Shown here: piece by piece, positions 32,337 through 42,174 of the stretch
Position numbering within the stretch: the stretch's first letter is position 1
How the letters are laid out: each line of letters starts with the position of its first letter
The notes under the pieces: generated by a model
The model's database searches: none
What the model saw: only the letters and a program-made list of their open reading frames with translations
Told to the model about the DNA's origin: nothing
Program-made: the position numbers and the translations under genes
From: Saccharopolyspora gregorii
Lineage (GTDB): Bacteria > Actinomycetota > Actinomycetes > Mycobacteriales > Pseudonocardiaceae
DNA: 64,000 bases
NCBI RefSeq assembly: GCF_024734405.1
Contig: NZ_CP059556.1
Coordinates: 1,364,001-1,428,000 of the forward strand
Direction: 5' to 3'

Positions 32337-32435
32337 GCGGACGCGGTCCGGGCGGACCAGGGCCGCCGGTCCCGGCGGGCCGACCCGGACGTGCCGACGG
32401 GGCTCGCCTCGGGCCGTGGGACACTGGTGGGCGCT

Positions 32436-33545
32436 ATGTCGACTTCACTTCCGCTGGTCTTCGACGCGCCCAAGCGCGGCCTGCCCCCTCGTCACCTCGC
32501 CGACCTGTCGGTCGAGGAGCGCCGCGCCGCGGTGGGCGAGCTCGGGGAGAAGCCGTTCCGCGCGAAGCAGCTCGCGCACCACTACTTCGGCCGGCTCAAC
32601 GCCGACGTGGAGTCGATGACCGACATCCCCGCGGCGAGCCGGGCCAAGCTCGGCGCGGACCTGCTGCCCACCCTGCTCACGCAGGTGCGGACGCTGGACA
32701 CCGACGAGGGCACCACCCGCAAGACGCTGTGGCGGGCGCACGACGGCACGCTCATCGAGAGCGTCCTGATGCGCTACACCGACCGCGCCACCGTCTGCAT
32801 CTCCAGCCAGGCGGGCTGCGGCATGGCCTGCCCGTTCTGCGCGACCGGGCAGGGCGGTCTGCAGCGGAACCTGTCCACCGCGGAGATCGTGGACCAGGTG
32901 CGCACCGCGGCCGCGATGCTGCGCGACGGCGAAGTGCCCGGCGGCCCGGGCCGGCTGTCCAACGTGGTGTTCATGGGCATGGGCGAGCCGCTGGCGAACT
33001 ACAAGCGGGTGATCTCCGCGGTGCGCCGCATCTGCGACCCCGCGCCGGAGGGGCTGGGCCTGTCGCAGCGTTCGGTGACGGTCTCCACCGTGGGCCTGGT
33101 GCCCGCGATCAAGCGGATGACCGAGGAGCAGCTGCACGTGACGCTGGCGGTGTCGCTGCACACCCCCGACGACGAGCTGCGGGACACGCTGGTGCCGGTG
33201 AACAACCGCTGGAAGGTCGCCGAAGTGCTGGAGGCGGCGCGCGGCTACGCCGACCACACCGGTCGCCGGGTGTCGATCGAGTACGCGCTGATCCGGGACA
33301 TCAACGACCAGCCGTGGCGCGCGGACCTGCTGGGCAAGCTGCTGCACAAGCACCTCGGCCAGTTCGCGCACGTGAACCTGATCCCGCTGAACCCGACGCC
33401 GGGCAGCAAGTGGGACGCCTCGCCGAAGCCGGTGCAGCGCGAGTTCGTGCAGCGCGTCCGGGACGCGGGCGTGCCGTGCACCGTCCGCGACACCCGCGGC
33501 CAGGAGATCGCGGCGGCCTGCGGGCAGCTCGCCGCCGAGGCCTGA
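32436..33545 (+). CDS. rlmN: 23S rRNA/tRNA adenine-C2 methyltransferase RlmN
   Basis: RlmN is a radical-SAM enzyme methylating A2503 of 23S rRNA and A37 of some tRNAs. The 369-residue protein has the cluster motif [15 protein letters not shown] (C-x3-C-x2-C), the second cysteine within [18 protein letters not shown] for the methyl-carrying intermediate, and [11 protein letters not shown]. The start is ATG 32436. It diverges from the metal transporter operon; the 111-base gap serves both promoters (GACACT at 32420 is a -10 candidate). Confidence 0.96.
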   Translation: MSTSLPLVFDAPKRGLPPRHLADLSVEERRAAVGELGEKPFRAKQLAHHYFGRLNADVESMTDIPAASRAKLGADLLPTLLTQVRTLDTDEGTTRKTLWRAHDGTLIESVLMRYTDRATVCISSQAGCGMACPFCATGQGGLQRNLSTAEIVDQVRTAAAMLRDGEVPGGPGRLSNVVFMGMGEPLANYKRVISAVRRICDPAPEGLGLSQRSVTVSTVGLVPAIKRMTEEQLHVTLAVSLHTPDDELRDTLVPVNNRWKVAEVLEAARGYADHTGRRVSIEYALIRDINDQPWRADLLGKLLHKHLGQFAHVNLIPLNPTPGSKWDASPKPVQREFVQRVRDAGVPCTVRDTRGQEIAAACGQLAAEA

Positions 33546-34027
33546 CCTCGGAGATTCCCGGCGGCCTCGCGCGCGGTGAGCCCTGCTCGGCCGACCGCCG
33601 CGATGCCCGCCGCGCGCGAGCCCGGATCACCTCCGCCGGAGACCGTCGCCGCCCCGCTTCATCAAGTCGGATGATCCGGATCGGTGGAGCCCCGGAGCAC
33701 CGCGCCACCGGCGTGGTTGCCGCCGCACGTACCCGCCCGGTGTCGAACGCCCGTCGTTGACCTGCGCGGACGGTGCCGGGCGAGCCGCTGCGACACCCGC
33801 ACCTCCGCAGCCGGGAGGACATCGGCGCACCCCGCGCAAGGGGTGTCCATCGACCGTGTGGGGCCTCTGGAAAAACGCGCCGCGCGGAGATCATGCTGGT
33901 CGTGGTCCCGGCGATGCCGGATCGCTCGGCCCGATGTCGAGACCCCCCGACCGGCATCGGGCCGTCGCCGGCCGGACAGTGCTCCCTTCCCCTCGCACCG
34001 CACTGTCCGGCCGGCCTCCCGTCCGGG
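33546..34027. other. Intergenic region without a supported gene
   Basis: These 482 bases lie between rlmN and the convergent carbonic anhydrase. Several open frames cross it on both strands, but none has a family resemblance or a ribosome-binding site. The right end holds the terminator hairpin at 33967-34015. A dAAAAA run near 33870 is unusual for this DNA. Confidence 0.5.
33967..34015 (-). terminator. Terminator hairpin after the carbonic anhydrase gene
   Basis: The 15-base arm 33967-33981 pairs perfectly with 34001-34015 across a 19-base loop, starting 13 bases after the carbonic anhydrase stop. It can also serve the convergent rlmN transcript. Confidence 0.7.
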
Positions 34028-34516
34028 TCAGCGCACCTCGGCGAGCTTCCCGGTGGCGACGTCGAAGACGAACCCGCGCACCGAGCCCTTCTTGGGGATG
34101 AACGGGTCGTCGAGGATCCGCCGCAACGAACGCCGGACGTCCTCGGCGACGTCGGCGAACGCCTCCGCGGCCCACTCCGGTTCGGCCCCGACCTCCTGCC
34201 GGAGGGTGGCGGCGAACTCCTCGTCGGTGAACGTCAGCATCCCGCAGTCGGTGTGGTGGACGAGCACGATCTCCTCGGTGCCGAGCAGCCGTTGGCTGAT
34301 CGCGAGCGATCGGACCTCGTCCGCGGTGATCACCCCGCCCGCGTTGCGGATCACGTGCGTCTCGCCTTCGCGCAGGCCGAGCGCGCGGTAGACGTCCAGC
34401 CGGGCGTCCATGCAGGCCACCACGGCGACGTGCTTGGACGGCGGCAGGGGGAGCGGGCCCTCGAAGCCCGCGGCGTAGGCCTCGTTGTTGCGGAGCAGTT
34501 CATCGGTGACCGACAT
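34028..34516 (-). CDS. Beta-class carbonic anhydrase
   Basis: This 162-residue zinc enzyme interconverts CO2 and bicarbonate. Zinc ligands Cys and Asp lie in VACMDARLD and His and Cys in VHHTDCGML, with IRNAGG as the active-site loop. The ATG at 34516 follows CGAGGAGGTCACC. It could supply bicarbonate for carboxylases such as the one at 54281, an inference from function and not from linkage. It is a single gene. Confidence 0.94.
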   Translation of the reverse strand: MSVTDELLRNNEAYAAGFEGPLPLPPSKHVAVVACMDARLDVYRALGLREGETHVIRNAGGVITADEVRSLAISQRLLGTEEIVLVHHTDCGMLTFTDEEFAATLRQEVGAEPEWAAEAFADVAEDVRRSLRRILDDPFIPKKGSVRGFVFDVATGKLAEVR

Positions 34517-34724
34517 GATCGGTGACCTCCTCGTCGTGCTGGATGGCCGGCGTGCCGAGCGGGAGCGGCCGCGCACTTCGCTGCGCGGCCCGCCGACACG
34601 CCTGGTCGAACAGCGATCCGCGCCGGGTCGGCCAGAACGGGGTGAGCACCGCACCGGTCATGCGCCCACTCCAGGCGCTACGAGCGGTGCGCGCAAGGGC
34701 GCGCCACGTGGTGGGACGCCGCGG

Positions 34725-35786
34725 TCACCCGTGCGGCGGAGCGCTGCCGGAGGTGCTCAGCGTCGCCGCGTCCGGCGGCCAAGCGATGCACTCGCCGATC
34801 GCGTCGCCGATGCCCGCGCGCGGCTCGGCCGAACCGGGAACCGTCACCGCGCCGTCCTGCAGCGCCTCCCGCAAGGCCAGCAGCACGCAGAGCTCGTAGC
34901 CGGTCCGGTCCACCCGGCCGTTCCGGTCCACCACGCCCTCCAGCCAGCCCGCGGGCACGACGCCGCGCACGGGGACGTCCAGGCCGGACGGCAGGTAGCG
35001 GCCCTCGCCCCACACCCGGGTAGGGCCGTCGACCAGTTCCCCCAGCGCCGCCAGCAGCGGCCACCGGCGCCGGTCGCTGCTGCGGAAGTCCAGGACGTGC
35101 AGCAGCGCGGACAGCAGCTGCCGGTGGTCGGAGGTGTAGGTGATGTGCAGCGCGGCCCGCGCGGCCCGTCCCCGGTCCGGCTCGGCGGAACGCCGCAGCA
35201 GCGCGTCCGCGTGCTCCTCGGGGGGCGACCAGCGCCGCCAGCGCCCGTCGGGCGGTGCGCCCGCGGCGCGCAACCGGGCGCCGGCGCGGGACCGCAGCTC
35301 GTCGATCAGGGTCAGCAGCACGCCCAGCAGCTCGCGGGTCAGCTCGCCCTGCCGGTGCCAGCACAGCGCGGCCAGCAGGGACAGCCGGGCGTTCGTCGAC
35401 TCGGTGGGCAAGCCGTTCAGCGCCCGGTGCCGCCAGCAGTCGACGGTTTCGAGCGGGACGTCGGCGAACACGTCCGGCGGCAGCCGCAGCTCCCGCAGCC
35501 GGTCGAGGCGCTCTATCTCGTGGAGCACCTCGGGCAGCCGTTCCGGCGCCCGGTCCCCGCCCACCTCGTCCAGGAAGGAGTCGGGCAACCGGAGGGAGCG
35601 GACGGCGCTGAGCTCGTCCAGCTCCAGGCAGAGCGCGTGCGCGTCGATCCGCGCGGGATCGGCCAGGAACTCGTGCGGTATCCGGTCGCGGCCCCGGGCA
35701 CCCAGCAATCCGGCGAGCTCGTCGCTCGCCGCCCCCAGACGTGCCAAGACCCACCGGTGCAGTTGCGGCTCCGGGTAATGGCCCAC
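34725..35786 (-). pseudogene. Truncated Tn3-family transposase (middle part only)
   Basis: The frame of 353 residues matches the middle of Tn3-type TnpA. LRELRLPPDVFADVPLETVDCWRHRAL then RLSLLAALCWHRQGELTRELLGVLLTLI matches the helical block before the catalytic domain. VPVRGVVPAGWLEGVVDRNGRVDRTGYELCVLLALREAL matches the conserved stretch that leads into it. Full-length TnpA is near 1,000 residues; the N-terminal DUF4158 region and the whole DDE catalytic part are absent, so it cannot transpose. No 38-bp terminal inverted repeats, resolvase or res site were seen nearby. The GTG start has only a distant GGGAGG. It has no internal stops, so recent truncation or retention of a domain are both possible. 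Confidence 0.72.
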
Positions 35787-35944
35787 GAAGCGAAACGTAG
35801 ACCTCCCGTGGCAAACCCGATCGGGCGACCTCTGCTCAACCGCTGATCATCATCGCAGGTCGGGTCGGGGGCCGCTCCGCCGAGCGGGTGCCGGGCGCCA
35901 CTCGAACGTCCCAACCGGGGCAAGTCCCCGGGTGACGCACCGCG

Positions 35945-36229
35945 TCAGCGGCGGAAGCCCTTGCGGCGGCGGCGCAGGTCGGCCAGCAGGCCGATCGCGA
36001 CGATCACGGCGATGCCGATCAGCCAGATGTCCTCGGTCTTGAAGGCGTGGCCGCCGCTGAGGATGCCCTGGTGGTTGCCCACCAGCATGATCAGCAGGGC
36101 GAAGACGGTGAACCAGCCGGCGATCTGGGTGCCCTTGGGAAACCCGCCGTGCCAGCCCCACTCGACCGACGGCTCGTCTGCCGGGTCGATGGCCTGACTG
36201 GGCTTGGTGTCCAGTTCCGTGCTCGCCAC
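35945..36229 (-). CDS. DUF2631-domain small membrane protein
   Basis: This is a 94-residue protein with an acidic N-terminus (ASTELDTKPSQAIDPADEPSVEWGWHGGFPKGTQIAGW) and two transmembrane helices (FTVFALLIMLVG and IWLIGIAVIVAIGLLADL), ending in a run of arginines. The WGWHG motif and the layout are those of the actinobacterial DUF2631 family, function unknown. I chose GTG 36229 with CGCAGGAGGGTAC in front; a longer frame to 36358 is not supported. It lies near dxr as in other actinobacteria. Confidence 0.85.
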   Translation of the reverse strand: MASTELDTKPSQAIDPADEPSVEWGWHGGFPKGTQIAGWFTVFALLIMLVGNHQGILSGGHAFKTEDIWLIGIAVIVAIGLLADLRRRRKGFRR

Positions 36230-36364
36230 GTACCCTCCTGCGCCACAACCCGCCACCGGGGCGGTTGAACCTGCTACTCGGCGCGGCACGCGCCACGCGT
36301 AGCCCATCTTCGCATAGCGCGAGCGCGCGCCGGTGCGCTGGTGGCGCAGCCCCGGCACAGCGCA

Positions 36365-36398
36365 AAGCCGCGGAACGGGCGAACCCGTTCCGCGGCTT
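36365..36398 (-). terminator. Intrinsic terminator after the GlsB-type gene
   Basis: Arms 36365-36379 and 36384-36398 pair perfectly (15 bp). In the minus-strand RNA the loop is UUCG and the stem is followed by a short U-run, the layout of a strong terminator, 21 bases beyond the GlsB-type stop. Confidence 0.85.
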
Positions 36399-36419
36399 CC
36401 TGGGAGTGGACGGAGAGCG

Positions 36420-36698
36420 CTAGCCCCCCTTGGCGGCCTTCCCGGTCCTGCTGACGATCAACCGGTAGATGCCCAGCACGATGATCGCGCCCACGATGGC
36501 CAGCAGCCACGTCCGCCACGACCAGAAGCTGCCCAGTCCGACGTGGAACACCCAGTTCCCGATCAGGCCACCGACGAAAGCCCCGACCACGCCCAGCAGC
36601 AAGGTGACGAGGATCCCGCCCGGATCCTTGCCCGGCATGATCAATTTGGCGATGGCGCCCACGATGAGCCCGAGAACGATCCATCCGATGATGCCCAT
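36420..36698 (-). CDS. GlsB/YeaQ/YmgE-family stress-response membrane protein
   Basis: This 92-residue protein has three hydrophobic helices of the transglycosylase-associated/GlsB family: GIIGWIVLGLIVGAIAKLIMPGKDPGG, ILVTLLLGVVGAFVGGLIGN and WLLAIVGAIIVLGIYRLI. Members are induced by envelope or general stress, and their biochemical role is unknown. The ATG at 36698 follows GGCAGGAAGGGGTAG, a strong site. It diverges from dxr and has its own terminator. Confidence 0.92.
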   Translation of the reverse strand: MGIIGWIVLGLIVGAIAKLIMPGKDPGGILVTLLLGVVGAFVGGLIGNWVFHVGLGSFWSWRTWLLAIVGAIIVLGIYRLIVSRTGKAAKGG

Positions 36699-36858
36699 GG
36701 CGCTACCCCTTCCTGCCTGGTGTGTGAACGCTGTGCCAGCGGCGCGGACCGCTGGTTCAGGCGTCCGGTGCTCGGGGCCTACCCCCCGATCGTGACGCTG
36801 ATCGCGGATTCGCGCACCGCGAGCGACCGGCGACCACCTGCTTCGGGGAGAATGGGCG

Positions 36859-38163
36859 GTGATGGACACCGCGACCCCCGCTTCGAGCGCGCGCCCCGAA
36901 TCCCCCGTCCCCGCGAGCGGCCAGGCAGGCACCGCCGAGTCGAACGCCGCGCGCGGGACTCCGCGCAGCGTGCTGATCCTCGGTTCCACGGGGTCGATCG
37001 GGACCCAGGCGCTGGACGTGATCCGGAACGACCCCGGCCGGTTCCGCGTCGCCGGCCTCGCCGCCGGGGGCAGCGACCCGGCCGCGCTGGCCGCGCAGGC
37101 GCTGGAGTTCGACGTCGAGGCGGTCGCCGTGGCCAAGGGCACCGCGGCCGAGGACGTGCAGCTCGCGCTGTACGCGGAGGCGCAGCGCCTCGGCTACTCC
37201 CGCGGCGGGTTCCGGATGCCGCGGCTGCTGGCCGGGCCGGACTCGACGACCGAGCTGGTGCAGAGCACCCCGGCCGACGTGGTGCTCAACGCGGTGGACG
37301 GCTCGCGCGGGCTGAAGCCGACCCTGGCCGCGCTGGAGACGGGCGCGACGCTGGCGCTGGCGAACAAGGAATCGCTGGTCGCGGGTGGCTCGCTGGTGCT
37401 GCGGGCGGCGAAGCCCGGCCAGATCGTGCCGGTGGACTCCGAGCACTCCGCGCTGGCGCAGTGCCTGGCGGGCGGCCGGGCCGACGAGGTGGACCGGCTG
37501 GTGCTGACCGCCTCGGGCGGGCCGTTCCGCGGCCGCAGCCGCGCGGAGCTGGAAGGCGTCACGCTGGAGCAGGCGCTCAAGCACCCGACCTGGGCGATGG
37601 GCACCGTCGTCACGATCAACTCGGCGACGCTGGTGAACAAGGGCCTGGAGCTGATCGAGGCGCGGCTGCTGTTCGACGTCGGCTACGACCGGATCGACGT
37701 GGTGGTGCACCCGCAGTCGATCGTGCACTCGATGGTCACCTTCGTGGACGGCTCGACGCTGGCGCAGGCCAGCCCGCCGAACATGCGGCTGCCGATCGCG
37801 CTCGGCCTGGACTGGCCGAACCGGATCGCGAAGGCCGCGCCGCCGCTGTCGTTCACCGAGGCGTCCTCGTGGACGTTCGAACCGCTCGACGACGAGGCGT
37901 TCCCCGCGGTCTCGCTGGCCCGGCACGCCGGTTCCACCGGCGGCTGCCTGCCCGCGATCTTCAACGCGGCGAACGAGGAGGCGCTGGCCGCGTTCGTCGG
38001 AGGGAACAGTGGTTTCACCGGCATCGTGCAGACTGTGGAGCGGACCCTCGCGGCGGCCGACCAGTGGCGCGGTGAACCGCAGGGCGTGGACGAGGTCTTC
38101 GCAGCAGAGGAGTGGGCCCGAGTGAAATCCCGCGAGCTCGTAGCGGCAGGGAAGGTGCAGTGA
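36859..38163 (+). CDS. dxr: 1-deoxy-D-xylulose 5-phosphate reductoisomerase
   Basis: Dxr makes MEP, the committed step of the non-mevalonate isoprenoid pathway, using NADPH and Mg/Mn. The 434-residue protein has [17 protein letters not shown] (NADPH site), [21 protein letters not shown] (metal Asp/Glu), [10 protein letters not shown], and [21 protein letters not shown]. The start is GTG 36859 or the adjoining ATG 36862. The stop overlaps rseP by one base. ispG of the same pathway is two genes on. Confidence 0.97.
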   Translation: MMDTATPASSARPESPVPASGQAGTAESNAARGTPRSVLILGSTGSIGTQALDVIRNDPGRFRVAGLAAGGSDPAALAAQALEFDVEAVAVAKGTAAEDVQLALYAEAQRLGYSRGGFRMPRLLAGPDSTTELVQSTPADVVLNAVDGSRGLKPTLAALETGATLALANKESLVAGGSLVLRAAKPGQIVPVDSEHSALAQCLAGGRADEVDRLVLTASGGPFRGRSRAELEGVTLEQALKHPTWAMGTVVTINSATLVNKGLELIEARLLFDVGYDRIDVVVHPQSIVHSMVTFVDGSTLAQASPPNMRLPIALGLDWPNRIAKAAPPLSFTEASSWTFEPLDDEAFPAVSLARHAGSTGGCLPAIFNAANEEALAAFVGGNSGFTGIVQTVERTLAAADQWRGEPQGVDEVFAAEEWARVKSRELVAAGKVQ

Positions 38164-39446
38164 TGCTGGTCATCGTCGGCATCGTCCTGTTCTTCGTCGG
38201 ACTGCTGCTGTCCATCGCCTGGCATGAGCTCGGTCACCTGCTCACCGCGAAGATGTTCGGCGTCAAGGTCACCCAGTACATGGTCGGCTTCGGCCGGACC
38301 GTCTGGTCGCGCAAGACGGCGGAGACCGAGTACGGGGTGAAGCTGATCCCGTTCGGCGGCTTCATCCGCATGATCGGCATGTTCCCGCCGAAGCGGGACG
38401 AGGAGTACGGGCGCACCGCCTCCTCCGCGCCGTGGCGGGTGATGATCGAGGACGCCCGGGAGGCCGCGGCCGAGGAGGTCACCCCCGAGGACGCGCACCG
38501 GCAGTTCTACCAGCGCAAACCGTGGAAGCGGATCATCGTGATGGCCGCCGGGCCGATCATGAACCTGATCCTCGCGGTGCTCATCTTCGCCGGGATCCTG
38601 ATGGGCTACGGCAAGGCCGAGCTCACCACCTCGGTCTCGTCGATCAGCGAGTGCGTGGTGTCCGCCGACGCGCAGGACAAGGGCACCTGCCCGCCGGGGG
38701 CGCCGCCGTCGCCCGCCGCGGCCGCCGGGTTCCGGCCCGGAGACAAGATCGTCGAGTTCGACGGCAAGCCCTACGGCTCGTGGACGGAGCTGCAGAAGGC
38801 CATCCGCGGCTCCGCCGGCTCGGTCCCGATCGTCGTGGAACGCGGTGACCAGCGCCTCACCCTGCACGCCGACCTGATCCAGGACAGGCGGCCCGCGCTG
38901 GACGACCCGAAGCGGACCGAGGTCGTCGGATTCCTCGGGCTCAGCCCGGACCAGGTCATGGTCCGCCAGGACGTCGGCGGCGTGGTCCGCACGATCGGCG
39001 GGTTCGTCAGCCTCACCGCGCAGAAGATCGTGGAGCTGCCGCAGCGGGTGCCGGACCTCATCTCGGCCATCGGCGGTCAGGAGCGGTCCGCGGATTCGCC
39101 GGTGGGCATCGTCGGCGCCAGCCGCATCGGCGGCGAGGTGCTGTCGATGGACCAGGTGTCGGTGGGCGCCCGGCTGATCACGATGCTGAACCTGCTGGCC
39201 GCGGTGAACCTCTCGCTGTTCGTGATGAACATGCTGCCGATCCTGCCGCTGGACGGCGGGCACATCGCCGGTGCGCTGTGGGAGTCGGTGCGCCGCGGCT
39301 TCGCGAAGCTGGTGCGCAGGCCGGACCCGGGCCCGTTCGACACGGCGCGGCTGATGCCGCTGGCCTACGGCGTGACGTTGATCTTCATCGCCTATTCGCT
39401 GCTGGTGCTCGTCGCCGACGTGGTGAACCCGGTGACGCTGATGTAG
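38163..39446 (+). CDS. rseP: Site-2 protease RseP/Rip1 family
   Basis: This 427-residue intramembrane zinc protease cleaves anti-sigma factors or other membrane signals. The zinc motif HELGH lies in the first helix, a PDZ domain sits around 190-280 (AGFRPGDKIVEFDGKPYGSW), and the third ligand lies in NMLPILPLDGGHIAGALW. There are four transmembrane helices. In M. tuberculosis the orthologue Rip1 also sits between dxr and gcpE. The ATG overlaps the dxr stop. Confidence 0.95.
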   Translation: MLVIVGIVLFFVGLLLSIAWHELGHLLTAKMFGVKVTQYMVGFGRTVWSRKTAETEYGVKLIPFGGFIRMIGMFPPKRDEEYGRTASSAPWRVMIEDAREAAAEEVTPEDAHRQFYQRKPWKRIIVMAAGPIMNLILAVLIFAGILMGYGKAELTTSVSSISECVVSADAQDKGTCPPGAPPSPAAAAGFRPGDKIVEFDGKPYGSWTELQKAIRGSAGSVPIVVERGDQRLTLHADLIQDRRPALDDPKRTEVVGFLGLSPDQVMVRQDVGGVVRTIGGFVSLTAQKIVELPQRVPDLISAIGGQERSADSPVGIVGASRIGGEVLSMDQVSVGARLITMLNLLAAVNLSLFVMNMLPILPLDGGHIAGALWESVRRGFAKLVRRPDPGPFDTARLMPLAYGVTLIFIAYSLLVLVADVVNPVTLM

Positions 39447-39742
39447 CGCTGCCGGGTGAACCGCCGGTGAACCCCGGGCGGCATCGCGCCGAGTGCCCTC
39501 CGTCGATCACGCCAGGTGATCAGTCCAGGGGTGAACCTTGCCCGTCCGGGGGAGTGGCTATCGGTATCGTGGTTCGGGGAACGGCGTGCGCCGGGTACCC
39601 GGAAGGCCACCCGGGGGCTTTCCCGGAGCGGTGGTGACGGGCTCGTCGCCGAGCCGTTCCGGCCGCGGGGCGCGGTAGGAACCGCCTCGTCCCGCTGACA
39701 CTCACGAGCGCATCCGCGCAGCGCAAAGGTGGAGAGGAATCG

Positions 39743-40900
39743 ATGACCGTCGATCTGGGCATGCCCGCAGCACCCGCCCCGACACTGGGCGAACGGCGCA
39801 AGACCCGGCAACTGCAGGTCGGTGCGGTCGGAGTGGGCAGCGACCACCCCATCTCCGTGCAGAGCATGACCACCACCAACACCGCCGACATCAACGGCAC
39901 GCTGCAGCAGATCGCGGAGCTCACCGCGTCCGGCTGCGACATCGTGCGGGTGGCCTGCCCGAGCGCCGACGACGCGGAAGCCCTGCCCGCGATCGCGCAG
40001 AAGTCCAAGATCCCGGTGATCGCCGACATCCACTTCCAGCCGAAGTACGTGTTCGCGGCCATCGAAGCGGGCTGCGCGGCCGTCCGGGTCAACCCGGGCA
40101 ACATCCGCAAGTTCGACGACCAGGTCAAGGAGATCGCGCAGGCCGCCAAGGACCACGGCACGCCGATCCGGATCGGCGTCAACGCCGGTTCCCTCGACCC
40201 GCGGCTGATGAAGAAGTACGGCAAGGCCGTGCCGGAGGCGCTGGCCGAATCGGCCATGTGGGAAGCGGGCCTGTTCGCCGAGCACGACTTCCACGACATC
40301 AAGATCTCGGTGAAGCACAACGACCCGGTCGTGATGGTGCGCGCCTACGAGATCCTCGCCGAGCAGTGCGACTACCCGCTGCACCTCGGCGTCACCGAGG
40401 CCGGTCCCGCGTTCCAGGGCACGATCAAGTCGGCGGTCGCGTTCGGCTCGCTGCTGCGCCAGGGCATCGGGGACACGATCCGCGTCTCGTTGTCCGCGCC
40501 GCCGGTCGAGGAGATCAAGGTCGGCACCCAGATCCTGCAGTCGCTGAACCTGCGCCCGCGCAAGCTGGAGATCGTCTCCTGCCCGTCCTGCGGTCGCGCC
40601 CAGGTCGACGTCTACACCCTCGCCGAGGAGGTCACCGCCGGGCTGGAGGGCATGGAGGTGCCGCTGCGCGTCGCCGTCATGGGCTGCGTCGTGAACGGCC
40701 CCGGCGAGGCCCGGGAAGCCGACCTCGGCGTCGCCTCCGGCAACGGCAAGGGCCAGATCTTCGTCAAGGGCGAGGTCATCAAGACCGTGCCCGAGGCCAA
40801 GATCGTGGAGACGCTGATCGAGGAGGCCATGCGCATCGCCGAGACGATGGAGGGCGCCGAGGATCAGGGCGAGGGCGCCCCCGTCGTCACCGTCGGCTGA
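39743..40900 (+). CDS. ispG: 4-hydroxy-3-methylbut-2-enyl diphosphate synthase
   Basis: IspG (GcpE) turns MEcPP into HMBPP with a [4Fe-4S] cluster. The 385-residue protein has [22 protein letters not shown], the TIM-barrel part, [12 protein letters not shown] with two cluster cysteines, the third in [17 protein letters not shown], and the nearby Glu ligand. ATG 39743 follows GGTGGAGAGGAATCG. A 296-base gap separates it from rseP, so it likely has its own promoter, not clearly visible. Confidence 0.97.
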   Translation: MTVDLGMPAAPAPTLGERRKTRQLQVGAVGVGSDHPISVQSMTTTNTADINGTLQQIAELTASGCDIVRVACPSADDAEALPAIAQKSKIPVIADIHFQPKYVFAAIEAGCAAVRVNPGNIRKFDDQVKEIAQAAKDHGTPIRIGVNAGSLDPRLMKKYGKAVPEALAESAMWEAGLFAEHDFHDIKISVKHNDPVVMVRAYEILAEQCDYPLHLGVTEAGPAFQGTIKSAVAFGSLLRQGIGDTIRVSLSAPPVEEIKVGTQILQSLNLRPRKLEIVSCPSCGRAQVDVYTLAEEVTAGLEGMEVPLRVAVMGCVVNGPGEAREADLGVASGNGKGQIFVKGEVIKTVPEAKIVETLIEEAMRIAETMEGAEDQGEGAPVVTVG

Positions 40901-40969
40901 CCAGGCCCGCGGGCCCGCGGCGGGAGCGATCCGCCGCGACCGTGGTCGTCTGATGTCCGCGGAGCACTG

Positions 40970-40998
40970 CAGGCCCGTCGGGAGATCCGGCGGGCCTG
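40970..40998 (+). terminator. Hairpin after ispG
   Basis: CAGGCCCG (40970-40977) pairs with CGGGCCTG (40991-40998), a likely terminator about 70 bases past ispG. Confidence 0.45.
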
Positions 40999-41172
40999 GC
41001 TCGTTCGTGGGCGGTTCGTCCGCAGTCAGGGGCGGGCTGCTCGGCACGGAGCGTCATCGGTGGCCCCAATGACCGCGCCGTCGCTGCGCCATCCGGGTGA
41101 TACCCGGAGGGATTGTGCTGGGTACGTCGGGTAGGGGAGCCTGCGAGCGGTCCGGTCTGGCAGTCTTTACCC

Positions 41173-42009
41173 GTGCTGAAGCTCGTCGGAGCCCGCCTGC
41201 TGGAGGATCGGGACGCGGCCCAGGTCCGCACCGCGCTGGGCAGGGACCCGGTCGCGGCCTGCATGGTGGCCTCCCGCGTCGAAGCGGCGGGACTGCGGCC
41301 CAGCAGGCTCGGCGCCGAGGTGTGGGGCTACGGCAGCAGGCTCGAAGGGCTCTGCTTCTCCGGCGTCAACCTGATCCCGTTGTCCGGCGGGCCCGACGCG
41401 ATGCGCGCCTTCGCCGACCGGGTGCTGCGCCGCCGCCGGGTGTGCTCCTCGCTCGTCGGTCCCGCCGAGCAGGTGCTGGCGCTGTGGGACGAGCTCGCCG
41501 GCCAGTGGGGGCCCGCGCGGGAGATCCGCGAGGAGCAGCCGCTGCTGGTGCTCACCGGTGCCCCGGCCGTCCGCCCCGACCAGCAGGTGCGCCAGGTCCG
41601 GCCGGACGAGCTGGACCGGTACCTGCCCGCCGCGATCGCCATGTTCACCGAGGAGGTCGGCATCGACCCGTCCCGGGACGGGGGTGCCGCCGGGTACCGG
41701 GCGCGCGTCGCCGAGCTGATCGCCGCCGGTCGCGCCTTCGCCCGGTTCGAGAACGGCGAAGTCGTGTTCAAGGCGGAGATCGGCGCGATGTCCCAGGCCG
41801 CCGGCCAGATCCAAGGGGTGTGGGTGCACCCGGACAAGCGCAGCTCCGGGCTCGGCACCGCGGGCACCGCCGCCGTCGCCGACCGCCTCGTCCGCGGGCT
41901 GGGGCGCGCCGCGAGCCTCTACGTCAACGGGTTCAACATCGCCGCCCGGATCGCCTACAACAAGGTCGGTTTCCAGCAGTTAGGCACCTTCAGCACGATC
42001 TTGCTCTGA
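41173..42009 (+). CDS. GNAT N-acetyltransferase with N-terminal DUF4081 domain
   Basis: This 278-residue two-domain protein has an N-terminal DUF4081 part (VLKLVGARLLEDRDAAQVRTALGRDPVAACMVASRVE) and a C-terminal GNAT fold with the acetyl-CoA loop QIQGVWVHPDKRSSGLGTAGTAAVADRLV and SLYVNGFNIAARIAYNKVGFQQLGTFSTILL. The substrate is unknown. The orthologous gene follows gcpE in M. tuberculosis. GTG 41173 is chosen because it begins the conserved domain; no good ribosome-binding site is present and CAGTCT lies 6 bases upstream, so it may be leaderless. Confidence 0.9.
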   Translation: MLKLVGARLLEDRDAAQVRTALGRDPVAACMVASRVEAAGLRPSRLGAEVWGYGSRLEGLCFSGVNLIPLSGGPDAMRAFADRVLRRRRVCSSLVGPAEQVLALWDELAGQWGPAREIREEQPLLVLTGAPAVRPDQQVRQVRPDELDRYLPAAIAMFTEEVGIDPSRDGGAAGYRARVAELIAAGRAFARFENGEVVFKAEIGAMSQAAGQIQGVWVHPDKRSSGLGTAGTAAVADRLVRGLGRAASLYVNGFNIAARIAYNKVGFQQLGTFSTILL

Positions 42010-42174
42010 GCCCGGGCGGGAGTCCCGGCGCCGCCGCCACCGGCCGGACGCGGCCGCCGATCGCGGGACGGCGTTGCCCCTTCGGACCCCACGAGTTGCG
42101 CGAACGGGCCAACCTCGTCCGGGCGAACGGGTGGTGGGTTCGGAGCTGTCATCGTCTTAGGCATACTTCCGGGG

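Noticed and set aside
31413-32435. N-terminal extension of rlmN antisense to the metal-binding lipoprotein
   Set aside because: RlmN starts at ATG 32436 by family length. The upstream frame is a shadow of the minus-strand gene.
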